Shown here one piece after another: positions 1-7,379 of a stretch of DNA of 64,000 bases (position 1 is the first letter of the stretch; every line of letters begins with the position of its first letter). Under the pieces are notes generated by a model. That model worked only from the letters and a program-made list of their open reading frames with translations. It searched no databases and was not told the DNA's origin. Source of the stretch: Actinomyces wuliandei (lineage in GTDB: Bacteria; Actinomycetota; Actinomycetes; Actinomycetales; Actinomycetaceae); assembly GCF_004010955.1 (NCBI RefSeq), contig NZ_CP025227.1, forward strand, positions 1,736,001 to 1,800,000. The letters are read 5' to 3'. Both the position numbers and the translations under genes were made by a program.

Positions 1-417
1 CGCCAGGAAGGCACCCAGGACCAGCGCCACCGCCCACAGGGGGCGCAGGCTCGCACGACCCTGCTCCCCCACGCGGAAGAGGGCGAGCAGGACGAGGACG
101 TCTGCTGCCATGGCGAAGTCAAGGAGCGCCAGCTGGAGCGCTCCCGCCGCCAGGACCACGACACCGACCGCGTCAGCGTCCAGGCGCCGCCACCACAGGA
201 GGCCGCCGAGGACACACACCACAGCGACCGCCAGCCACTGTCCTGTCTCCCGCCAGGCGGAGGTGGCTGACAACAGCACCAGCACGAGCACCGCTGCGAT
301 CCACGGCAGCGTCCCTGCCCTGTGACGCCAACGGTGCAGGACACCACCGACAGTGCTCACAGCACTGGCAGTACCGGCAGTGCTGACTGGGGCACCAGGG
401 CCGGCCGCTCCAGCCAT
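1..417 (-). CDS. N-terminus of a multi-pass membrane protein (partial; possibly a sensor kinase)
   Basis: Reading the minus strand from an ATG at 417 gives 139 open codons that run off the left edge. After about 35 soluble residues there are five hydrophobic stretches (for example IAAVLVLVLLSATSAW, WLAVAVVCVLGGLLWW, AVGVVVLAAGALQLALL), so the visible part is a bundle of membrane helices. It starts 18 bp after the methylase stop and is probably co-transcribed. Several actinobacterial histidine kinases begin with such a bundle, and I recall a sensor kinase gene following rplT and the methylase in relatives; that assignment is inference because the kinase domain lies outside the window. Confidence 0.55.
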   Translation of the reverse strand, partial: MAGAAGPGAPVSTAGTASAVSTVGGVLHRWRHRAGTLPWIAAVLVLVLLSATSAWRETGQWLAVAVVCVLGGLLWWRRLDADAVGVVVLAAGALQLALLDFAMAADVLVLLALFRVGEQGRASLRPLWAVALVLGAFLA

Positions 418-435
418 CCCAGGACCGCGCCCGTC

Positions 436-1392
436 TCAGGACCTCAGCGCCTGGGCGCTGGCGTAGAGGCACACGGCAGCGGCAGCGGCGACGTTCAAAG
501 ACTCCGCCCTGCCGTAGACCGGGACCGACACGGAGGCGTCAGCCCGTTCCAGGACCTGCGGCCCCAGCCCCTGGGCCTCGTTGCCCAGCACCCAGGCCGC
601 AGGGGCGGACAGCAGGTCCGTGGCGTCAAACAGGTCCAGCTCCCCGCCCCGGTCGGCGGCCAGGACGGCCAGCCCCGCCCCGCGCAGGGCGCTGATGGTG
701 TCGTCAAGAGCCACCCCGGTCACCACGGGAAGGTGGAACAGGCTCCCGGCGGTGGAGCGCACCACCTTGGGCGAGGTCGCCTCGACGCAGCCACGCGCCA
801 GCACCACCGCGTCTGCCCCGGCGGCGTCGGCCACACGGATCATCGTGCCGACGTTGCCCGGGTCCTGGACCTCGACCAGCACCGCGACCAGGCGCGCCCC
901 CTCAACAGCCGAGGCCAGGGCCTCACTGCCCGTGGCCTCCTCCATGGCAGCCACTGCGAGGACGCCCTGGGTGTCCGGGCTCATCGCCTCCATGACCCGC
1001 TCACTGGTGAGGTGGCGGTACAGCCCGGCCTCCTCGGCTGCCACCCAGATCTCAGGGTGGCGCTCAAGCGCCCGCTCCGTCATGTAGAGGTCAAGGACCC
1101 GGTCCGGGGCGTGGGCAACAGCCTCCCGGACCCCCTGGGGACCCTCGACCAGGAACCTGTGGTGCCTGGCGCGGGCGGTGCGTCGCACCAGTCCGGCGAC
1201 GCGCGCCACCCTGGTCGAGCCGGGGTTGACAAGGACCTCGTGCCCGGCCGCGACCCCCTCTGTCATGGTACGTCGCCGCGGCCTGCGAACGGGAAGGTCC
1301 TGCGGGCCGCCCGCACCACCGGGGGCATCGTCATCCCCCAGCAGGAGGTCGTCGAGGTCGGCAGAGGTGCTCCTGGGGCTCATGGCGGTCAA
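436..1392 (-). CDS. TrmH/SpoU-family RNA 2'-O-methyltransferase
   Basis: A 318-residue protein with a substrate-binding N-terminal part (FLVEGPQGVREAV near residue 80) and a SPOUT methyltransferase domain (VEVQDPGNVGTMIRVADAAG, LGNEAQGL, and the closing motif with ESLNVAAAAAVCLYA). The family transfers methyl from S-adenosylmethionine to a ribose 2'-OH of rRNA or tRNA. The first 40 residues are a poorly conserved acidic/Gly-rich extension; an internal ATG at 1266 (MTEGVAAGHEVLV) would remove it and could be the true start. It lies downstream of rplT, a position I recall as conserved in actinobacteria. The exact target nucleotide cannot be told. Confidence 0.9.
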   Translation of the reverse strand: MTAMSPRSTSADLDDLLLGDDDAPGGAGGPQDLPVRRPRRRTMTEGVAAGHEVLVNPGSTRVARVAGLVRRTARARHHRFLVEGPQGVREAVAHAPDRVLDLYMTERALERHPEIWVAAEEAGLYRHLTSERVMEAMSPDTQGVLAVAAMEEATGSEALASAVEGARLVAVLVEVQDPGNVGTMIRVADAAGADAVVLARGCVEATSPKVVRSTAGSLFHLPVVTGVALDDTISALRGAGLAVLAADRGGELDLFDATDLLSAPAAWVLGNEAQGLGPQVLERADASVSVPVYGRAESLNVAAAAAVCLYASAQALRS

Positions 1393-1470
1393 GCCTACGG
1401 GAGGCTGGGCAGCTGGGGCTCTACGAGTCAGCGTCGGCGAGTGGCTCGCCAGCCACCACTCCGACAGATA

Positions 1471-1508
1471 ATGGTGCCGCCCCCTGCTGCTGCGGAGGAC
1501 GGCACCAT
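1471..1508 (-). terminator. Inverted repeat, second hairpin after rplT
   Basis: Perfect 9-bp arms (ATGGTGCCG / CGGCACCAT) with a 20-nt loop lie between rplT and the methylase gene. Together with the tighter hairpin at 1517-1539 it forms a tandem stem-loop block. It could back up termination or protect the mRNA end. No T-run follows. Confidence 0.5.
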
Positions 1509-1516
1509 CACGCTCC

Positions 1517-1539
1517 CGCAGGCCGCGTCTCGGCCTGCG
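1517..1539 (-). terminator. Intrinsic-type terminator hairpin after rplT
   Basis: Perfect 9-bp GC-rich stem (CGCAGGCCG / CGGCCTGCG) with a 5-nt loop, beginning 7 bp past the rplT stop codon. It has no U-tract, as is common for actinobacterial terminators. It would end or attenuate the infC-rpmI-rplT transcript before the methylase gene. Confidence 0.65.
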
Positions 1540-1545
1540 GCCGGG

Positions 1546-1926
1546 TCAGGCCCGGGGGGCGTTGACGTTGTTGGGGAGGGCGTCGCGCGCGGTACCCACC
1601 AGTGCCTTGAAGGCAGCGGGCTCGTTGACCGCCAGCTCGGCCAGCATCCGGCGGTCGACCTCGACACCAGCCAGGCCCAGCCCCTGGATGAACCGGTTGT
1701 AGGTCAGGCCCTCGGCGCGGGCAGCGGCGTTGATGCGCTGGATCCACAGGCGCCGGAAGTCACCCTTGCGGGCACGGCGGTCACGGAAGGCGTACACGCC
1801 GGAGTGGGTGACCTGCTCCTTGGCCTTGCGGTAGAGGCGGGAGCGCTGACCCCGGTACCCCGAGGCCTGCTCAAGAACAGTACGACGCTTCTTGTGGGCG
1901 TTGACCGCCCGCTTGACACGTGCCAT
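1546..1926 (-). CDS. rplT: 50S ribosomal protein L20
   Basis: 126 residues beginning [15 protein letters not shown], with the basic L20 helices ([20 protein letters not shown] and [20 protein letters not shown]) over the full family length. L20 is an early 23S rRNA binder needed for 50S assembly and can act as a translational repressor of its own operon in some bacteria. It follows rpmI by 28 bp in the classic infC-rpmI-rplT operon. A GGAGT Shine-Dalgarno sequence precedes the ATG. Confidence 0.98.
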   Translation of the reverse strand: MARVKRAVNAHKKRRTVLEQASGYRGQRSRLYRKAKEQVTHSGVYAFRDRRARKGDFRRLWIQRINAAARAEGLTYNRFIQGLGLAGVEVDRRMLAELAVNEPAAFKALVGTARDALPNNVNAPRA

Positions 1927-1954
1927 GAGAAAAACTCCTTACGTGGTGGGGTGG

Positions 1955-2149
1955 TCAGCGACCGAGCAGCTTCTTGACCTGACGGACGTCAGCCGGGGCG
2001 ACCGGCTGGTCCTTGGACAGCTTGCGCTTGCGACGGGAGGACTTAACCTCCAGCAGGTGACGCTTGTTCGCCTGCTCGTGCATCAGCCTGCCGCTGCCGG
2101 TGACCCGGAAGCGCTTCTTGGCACCAGAGTGCGTCTTGTTCTTCGGCAT
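1955..2149 (-). CDS. rpmI: 50S ribosomal protein L35
   Basis: 64 residues starting MPKNKTHSGAKKRFRVTG, the invariant L35 beginning, and ending in a basic tail (RKRKLSKDQPVAPADVRQV). A longer frame opens at 2182, but the 11 extra residues lie outside the family and the ATG at 2149 has a purine-rich ribosome-binding site (GAGGAAAA), so the shorter start is used. Middle gene of the infC operon. Confidence 0.97.
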   Translation of the reverse strand: MPKNKTHSGAKKRFRVTGSGRLMHEQANKRHLLEVKSSRRKRKLSKDQPVAPADVRQVKKLLGR

Positions 2150-2351
2150 GGATGTTTTCCTCTTGTCTGCCCCTCCGGTCACAGGACCTGGGGACTGCGG
2201 ACCCTCTCACAGGATGTGAGGGGGCGGGTCTGAAATATGTACAGGGCACAGGATCCCCTGGCGTCGCCAGAGTCGCCCGGCGTACCGTGCGCCCAGGGTA
2301 GAGGCCTCTGCCGGGCACCACCGGGGCGCCTGCACTGGCTGGCAGCCGGTG

Positions 2352-2981
2352 TCACGAGTGCTGGGGGGCCTGCTCCGGGTGCGTTGCCTCGTTCCTGCCC
2401 GCGTGCTTCTCAGCGCGACGGGCAGCACGGGCCTCCTCGCGGCGACGCCGCTGGTCCGACTTGACGTCCGCCTTCTTCCTGGTCGGGGCCAGGACCATCA
2501 CCATGTTGCGACCGTCCTGACGGGGATGGGACTCAACGGTCCCCAGCTCGGCCATCTCCTCGGCCAGGCCCTGGAGGAGCCGGATCCCCAGCTCGGGGCG
2601 CGACTGCTCACGACCACGGAAGCGCACGATGCACTTGACCTTGTCCCCACCCTTGAGGAAGCGCTCGACGTGGCCCCTCTTGGTGGCGTAGTCGTGCTCG
2701 TCGATCTTGGGGCGGAACTGGATCTCCTTGAGCTGGGTGTTGGCCTGGTTGCGCCTGGCGTCACGCGCCTTCATGGCTGACTCGTACTTGTACTTGCCGT
2801 AGTCCATGAGCTTGCACACCGGCGGGCGCGCGTTGGGGGCGACCTCGACGAGGTCGAGATCGGCCTCCTCGGCAAGACGCAGGGCGTCCTCGACACGCAC
2901 GACACCTACCTGCTCGCCGCTGGGGCCGACCAGGCGCACTTCGGGAACACGAATCCGTTCGTTGACACGGGGCTCGCTGAT
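2352..2981 (-). CDS. infC: Translation initiation factor IF-3 with ATC start codon
   Basis: IF-3 binds the 30S subunit, prevents premature 50S joining and discriminates against non-AUG start codons. The N-domain ([19 protein letters not shown]), the lysine-rich linker ([11 protein letters not shown]) and the C-domain ([24 protein letters not shown]) are complete. The conserved N-terminus continues upstream of the first ordinary start codon, a GTG at 2939, to an ATC at 2981. An in-frame TGA lies at 2991-2993, and GAGTGAGG at 2989-2996 is a well-spaced ribosome-binding site for the ATC. So the start is almost certainly ATC, giving 209 residues. Rare AUU/AUC/AUA starts on infC are the known basis of IF-3 self-repression in other bacteria. 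The C-terminal tail of about 25 residues is Arg/Ala-rich. Confidence 0.95.
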   Translation of the reverse strand: MSEPRVNERIRVPEVRLVGPSGEQVGVVRVEDALRLAEEADLDLVEVAPNARPPVCKLMDYGKYKYESAMKARDARRNQANTQLKEIQFRPKIDEHDYATKRGHVERFLKGGDKVKCIVRFRGREQSRPELGIRLLQGLAEEMAELGTVESHPRQDGRNMVMVLAPTRKKADVKSDQRRRREEARAARRAEKHAGRNEATHPEQAPQHS

Positions 2982-2999
2982 GACGGTACCTCACTCTAG

Positions 3000-3787
3000 A
3001 GTCACGGACGACCTCGGGAACAGGAAAGGCCCCCGTTCCCTGTCACGCAGGTCGGAGGCCTCTACGAGAGCACGGTAGTCCGGACGGCCAAGGCCACCAG
3101 ACGACCACGAAGGGTACACCCTTGCACGAACCCGGTCCCCGACAGGGACCAAGGTGGGATCCTCTCCACTTGCGCGCCGGGGCTGGCCCCGGTCGGTCAG
3201 GCTGACATCGTAGCAGGAACAGCCACCGCCGCCAAGACGGCGAGGAGGCTCGTCTCGGGTGTCCGCGATAGGGGCTGGGTACCTCGCCGTACCTCACCTG
3301 GGACAGCCCGCAAAGGTCGTGGACCTCGGTGGGTACGGGGGTGCGGGCCGCCTGGCGGGGACCAGGGCAGGCAGGGACAAGGCCGGTTACAAGACGAGCT
3401 GCACATCTTCAACGGACCACCCGTAGCCCTCTGGAGGAGGAAGATGCCGGGCTGTCTGCGGCCGCCCGGAAATAGGACCGTCGCCGCACAGCCCGCGCAC
3501 CAGCACCGGCTCCATGATGTGCACCAGACGCCTTAGCGCACATCATGGAGGGGTGCAGCGAAGGCGCTAGGAGAGGCTGTTACTGCCCCACACACTGCTC
3601 CCCAACGCATCCCGCAGAAGCACGCGGGTCCCGGGGCCACTTTCACCCCCGGCAGGCGGGTCGGCCCTACCGCCCACAGCAACCGGGCGCCGAAAATGTG
3701 CAGCCCCGTCTCCCGCAGCGTCCCGTCCGACGTCCCCAGGGGCAACACAGCATCAAGAACGCGTCGGCCTGCGTCCGTCGTCCGCGC
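3000..3787. other. Long non-coding stretch upstream of infC
   Basis: About 790 bp without a convincing gene. It should hold the infC promoter and leader. A hairpin-forming GGGAAC/GTTCCC pair (3016-3021 with 3035-3040) sits just upstream of infC and could be part of a leader structure. A strong palindrome at 3510-3550 is listed separately. The 3' remnant of the decayed membrane gene ends at 3788. No tRNA, known riboswitch core or T-box is recognisable. Confidence 0.5.
3510..3550. repeat. 13-bp perfect inverted repeat
   Basis: CTCCATGATGTGC (3510-3522) is mirrored exactly by GCACATCATGGAG (3538-3550), with a 15-nt spacer. It lies about 240 bp beyond the end of the decayed membrane gene and about 510 bp before infC. 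It may be a terminator for the upstream transcript or a protein-binding site. There is no T-run on either side. Confidence 0.6.
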
Positions 3788-5049
3788 CTACCGTCGCAAG
3801 CCAGTGACCAGGCCCCACCACACCACCAGGGCGCTCGCTGCCGCCTGCGCCACCACGACCAGGTACGACGGCTGCCAGCCACTAGCAAGCAGGGCGGTCG
3901 GCAGGCCGACGACCACGACGGCGTCCCCGCCAGCGACCACCGCCTGGACCGCCCCGGCAGGGCTGGCGCCATAGCAGGAGCAGGTCCGCCTGTACCACGC
4001 ACGGCACGGGGCACAGCCTTGCAGGCAGCCGCCTGCCCCACCAGGCCGCCAGGGCCAGTCGGCTGGAGCGGCGCGGGGGCGCCACCGGGGGGCTCAGAAT
4101 CCGGCCCAGCGCCCTGGTGTCCAGGGACAGCAGCGAGACCTGGGCTCCAAGAGAGCGCGCCACCACGGCCAGGAGATCGGCGTCACGCAGGTCAGCGAGC
4201 CGGGGGCGCACCAGCGCCCTCCAGGTGGTCCAGGCCGCACCGGCTGCCACGGCCGCCACGCCGCCAGGGCCTAGCACACCAGCCGCTCCTCCCGGGAAGG
4301 GACGGAGCCCCCGGGGACACTGTAGGTGGTGTGTCCTCAGAAGCCGCTCCTCCCGGGAAGGGACGGAGCAGCCCGGTCGCCAGCGCCCCGGCCGCCGCAG
4401 CCACCAGTACCGCCCGTACCGGCCACGCCGGAGCAGCACGGCACTGGGCTAGTAACAGGCCGGTCATGACGGCCCAGCCTATGGCCGCAGCAAGCACGGC
4501 CCAGGCCAGCGCCGCCACCCAGCCGGAGCCGACGAGCACCGCGAGGACCAGCCCGCACACCGCTGCAAACCCTGCCGCACCGGCCATCTCGGCACGCGCC
4601 ACAGGAAGCAGGAGACCGTCACGACACCCTGGAAGACGAAGCCACCACACGGCCTCCCAGGGACGCAGGAACAGCGGGCCGACGCGGCTGAGGGGTCCGA
4701 CGGCGAGACCAGGCAGTGCCAGGAGGAAGGCAGCAACGACCCACTCCGGGTCCGGCCCGAGCCACAGCGGCACAGTCCCGACCGTCGCGACAGCGCTCCT
4801 GCGCGTCGGGACGGTCGGGGAGGCGAGGTGGGGCAGCAGGAGCACCGCCAGGACCGCGAGGTACAGCAGGCCCGAGTAGATCCTGCCCACCAGGGCGGGC
4901 CAGGACGTGCGGGCACGCCTGGACGACTGAGTCCGGTACCTGGTCCACCGGCGCACCTGCGCCAGGTCGGGGGGTCGGGAGGCCGGGCCACTAGAGGAGC
5001 CGCCCGTGGGACTGCCGACTAGGCCGCTGCCTGCCGGCCCGGTCACCAC
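3788..5049 (-). pseudogene. Decayed multi-TM membrane protein (ABC-permease partner, DUF6297-like)
   Basis: The gene starts at a GTG at 5049 overlapping the ABC-ATPase stop and encodes a soluble N-terminus then hydrophobic helices (IYSGLLYLAVLAVLLLPHLA; VLAVLVGSGWVAALAWAVL). Near codon 230 the frame breaks at a 61-bp insertion; the next part continues one frame away (AGVLGPGGVAAVAAGAAW, then LLSLDTRALGRIL). A second break lies near 3960: QADLLLLWR in one frame is followed in another by AGAVQAVVAGGDAVVVVGLP and a C-terminal helix ending LVTGLRR at a TAG (3788-3790). The distance between these parts seems too short for the family, suggesting an internal deletion. The pairing with an ATPase and the LDTRALGR block fit the actinobacterial DUF6297 membrane family, recalled rather than searched. 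As it stands no full protein can be made. Confidence 0.7.
4281..4369. repeat. 28-bp direct repeats flanking a 33-bp insert (candidate ectopic CRISPR spacer integration)
   Basis: The 28-bp sequence at 4281-4308 recurs without mismatch at 4342-4369; its core is CTCCTCCCGGGAAGGGACGG. Between them is 33 bp of unique DNA (4309-4341), which itself holds a small GGACAC/GTGTCC hairpin. The bases just outside the repeats differ, so the boundaries are exact. Each repeat folds as GCTCC-TCCC paired with GGGAcGGAGC around a GGGAA loop. The unit of 28+33=61 bp lies inside a coding region, and deleting 61 bp restores the frame, so this is an insertion with a 28-bp target duplication. Ordinary transposons make shorter duplications; a type I-E Cas1-Cas2 integration makes exactly this. 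Confidence 0.75.
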
Positions 5050-5834
5050 AGACCCTCCCTCATGGCGCTGACCCCCTCCTCCACGCTGAGCTCGCGCGTG
5101 TGCGCCCCGACAAGAAGCACCTGGGTAGCAGCAGCCGCCACAAGGGCAGGGTCGTGGGAGGCCAGCAGCACCGCCCTGCCCTCCCGGGCCTCCTGAGCCA
5201 AGCGCTGCGCCAGGAGGCGGCGCATGACGTGGTCCAGGCGCTGCTCAGGCTCGTCCAGGACAAGGAGACGACGGGGACGCGCCAGGGCCGAGGCCAGGGC
5301 CAGGCGTCGTCGCTGTCCCGAGGACAGCCGCTGGGGCAGGCTGTCCGCCTGCCCCAGCAGGTCAAGGTCCGTCAGCAGGGAGGTCACCACCGTGTCCGCG
5401 TCGAGGACCCCGTGCCCGGAGCAGACCAGCCCCAGGTGCTCAGCGACAGTCAACGAGGGGAAGAAGGAGTCCTCACCCAGGTCCCAGGCCACGGCTGCCC
5501 GCTGGGCTGCGGACTGCGGGTCCGGGGTCCCTCCCAGCAGCCGCACCTCCCCCTGCACAGGTGGCAGCAGGCCGCAGCAGGTACGCACCAGCGTAGACTT
5601 CCCCGCGCCGTTGACGCCCACGAGGGCGAGGACCTGGCCGGGCCTGAGGGTCAGGGACGCCGGGGCGCACACCGGGACGCCCCCATAGCCGACGCTGAGG
5701 TCACGGGCACTCACCAGGACCTGGTTGGCGACCCTGGCGGGCTCCCGTGGGCCAGCCTCGGTGCAGACAGGGTGCCAGGGCCCGTCCCCGTGCACGGCGC
5801 CTCCCCCGCCCGCAGGTCCGCGGCACCAGATCAT
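5043..5834 (-). CDS. ABC transporter ATP-binding protein
   Basis: 263 residues from the ATG at 5834. Walker A is GVNGAGKST (about residue 75), the signature is LSSGQRRRLALASALA, Walker B is LLVLDEPEQRL and the switch histidine is in LLASHDPALV. The signature replaces the usual LSGGQ by LSSGQ, which is tolerated in the superfamily. The frame stays open upstream into His/Gly repeats (GGHAGGHAGG) that look non-coding, so 5834 is preferred. It follows the sseB-like gene by 37 bp and overlaps the GTG of the broken membrane gene, its likely transport partner. With that partner broken, the exporter may be non-functional. Substrate unknown. Confidence 0.85.
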   Translation of the reverse strand: MIWCRGPAGGGGAVHGDGPWHPVCTEAGPREPARVANQVLVSARDLSVGYGGVPVCAPASLTLRPGQVLALVGVNGAGKSTLVRTCCGLLPPVQGEVRLLGGTPDPQSAAQRAAVAWDLGEDSFFPSLTVAEHLGLVCSGHGVLDADTVVTSLLTDLDLLGQADSLPQRLSSGQRRRLALASALARPRRLLVLDEPEQRLDHVMRRLLAQRLAQEAREGRAVLLASHDPALVAAAATQVLLVGAHTRELSVEEGVSAMREGLW

Positions 5835-5871
5835 GACCGCACCGCCAGCATGACCACCAGCATGACCTCCG

Positions 5872-6804
5872 TCATGCTGGAAGGGGGTACAGCTCGACAG
5901 TGTCGACAAGGTGCCCCCACTCAGGGCTGCCCAGGCATTGCTGGCAGTCCCTGACCACCCTCTTGACGCTCTCCTCGACGCCGCCCCTGGCACCACCCCT
6001 GCTGCTGTCCCTGGCTTCTCCTGCCCCGCCGCGGTGAACGCCACCAGCCTCGACGCTCACCAGGACCCGCAGCTCAGCACTCGCGCCCGGCTCGAAGAAG
6101 ACGCTGCGGACTCCCTTGACAGGCTCCAGCCGGGCACGTATCTGGGCCTGCACCGCCTCGTTGCGCCAGGCGGGCACCCACTCGCGGCCCTCGGAGATCG
6201 CGAGTACCGCTGGGCGGGGAAGACACAGGTCACGGGTCCCCGGGTCCAGCACCCACAGCATGTCGGCCACGGCCGCCGCCACCTGCGCCGCCTGGCGGGC
6301 AGCCACGGGAACTGGTCGCACGTCTTGCACGTCACTGCGCCAGGCACGCATCGCCCCGACAGAGGTGAACACCGGCAGCGCCCGGCGGCCGTCAGGTGCG
6401 TGTACCGCCAGGATGGTCGCGTCCTGGCAGGGGTCCGCCGCGTGGGCCTGCGCGCCGGGCACACCCTGGTGCCGACCGAGCGGGTGAGCGGGCGACTCGG
6501 TAGTGTCCCGGACGCCCGGGCCGCGCCCAGGGTCACCGGGGCGACCGTGGGCGCGGACCGGGACCAGGAGGCGGCTGCCAGCCAGTGCCGCCCACACGGT
6601 GTCCAGGTACCTGTGCCAGGGCAGGCCCGGTACCGCCAAGGCGGCGGCCACGTCGGGGTCCACGGAGCCGTCGTCGTCGGGGAACAGGGCCGGGGCGGCC
6701 AGGAGACGCTCCATCTTGGCGCGGGCTCCCGCCGCCAGCGCGAGATCCAGCCTGCGATGGGGCCCGGGCGCATACGACGAGGCGGAGGTACTCACAGGAA
6801 GCAC
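5872..6804 (-). CDS. SseB-family protein
   Basis: 310 residues from a GTG at 6804 (a second GTG at 6795 is equally possible). The central part, from about residue 130 (ATILAVHAPDGRRALPVFTS, then AMRAWRSDVQDVRPVPV and AAAVADMLWVLDPG), matches the SseB N-terminal domain, a small alpha/beta module of unknown biochemical role. The segment around residues 85-115 is low-complexity. An SseB protein between the his genes and infC is, as I recall, a conserved neighbourhood in actinobacteria. It heads the operon with the ABC ATPase. Confidence 0.75.
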   Translation of the reverse strand: MLPVSTSASSYAPGPHRRLDLALAAGARAKMERLLAAPALFPDDDGSVDPDVAAALAVPGLPWHRYLDTVWAALAGSRLLVPVRAHGRPGDPGRGPGVRDTTESPAHPLGRHQGVPGAQAHAADPCQDATILAVHAPDGRRALPVFTSVGAMRAWRSDVQDVRPVPVAARQAAQVAAAVADMLWVLDPGTRDLCLPRPAVLAISEGREWVPAWRNEAVQAQIRARLEPVKGVRSVFFEPGASAELRVLVSVEAGGVHRGGAGEARDSSRGGARGGVEESVKRVVRDCQQCLGSPEWGHLVDTVELYPLPA

Positions 6805-7379
6805 GATATCCGGAGAGACGGTACCGCGTCTGCCTCACCTACTACCGCACGACCGCTCTCACGAGGAGCCCACCGCGCTCCTCCGACGAGCCTCCGCCGC
6901 ACTCCATCGCAAGTGAGTGACGTCACAGAGCCTCCGAAGCACCTCCGTCACAACCGGTGTCTCCTTCCCGAGCGCGGCCTGACAGCAGCAACAGCGCCCC
7001 CTTGCAGGCATCGTCGGAAAACCTGGGAGGTGATGCAGGAAAGATTCTCACCGATCACACAGTTCCCCTACCGTTGCCACACCGTTATCCTGGAATGGTG
7101 CCCTCGCTCTACGCCCTAAAGCACCGGCGCACCTGGAAGCCGGACCTAGTGGTCAGCACCTCAGCGCGCCTTGGAATCTTCCCGGACACCTGGAGGGTGT
7201 TGGACGCCGCCGGTGCCAGGTCCCGGCCTCCCGGCTCCTCTCCCGGCTCCAAGGGCCTCCGGGGCGGGAAGAGATCTCCCCCGCTCCCGCCTGCGGCCAC
7301 TGTCCTCGGATAACCAGTCCCTCCTGCCCCACCACGACCACGGTGCCGACATCCCGGCCGACGCAGAAAGGCTCACCCT
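6805..7379. other. Divergent intergenic region
   Basis: 575 bp between the divergently transcribed sseB-like gene and the acyltransferase gene. The part near 7000-7100 is relatively AT-rich and includes TTATCCT at about 7084, a possible -10 element. I see no small ORF with a believable ribosome-binding site and no known RNA motif. Confidence 0.4.

Noticed and set aside
322..1977. 551-codon plus-strand frame over the methylase and rplT
   Set aside because: It runs antisense to two clear genes and has shadow-type composition (Gly, Arg, His, Gln).
2939..2939. GTG at 2939 as the infC start
   Set aside because: It would remove conserved N-terminal residues and has no Shine-Dalgarno sequence at the right distance.
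3533..3748. Minus-strand frame containing GTSDGTLRETGLHIFGARLL
   Set aside because: Looks faintly protein-like and lies in frame after the pseudogene stop, but it is short, has no family I recognise and no start signal; kept out of the gene list.
4281..4369. Plain tandem duplication or transposon footprint as explanation of the 61-bp insertion
   Set aside because: A tandem duplication of 61 bp would repeat all 61 bp, not 28; transposon target duplications are usually 2-14 bp and the 33-bp insert is too small for an element. A slippage-plus-fill event remains possible but less economical.
3545..4879. 444-codon plus-strand frame
   Set aside because: Antisense to the membrane-protein pseudogene; the Arg/Pro/Ser-rich sequence shows no domain, while the minus strand has membrane helices.
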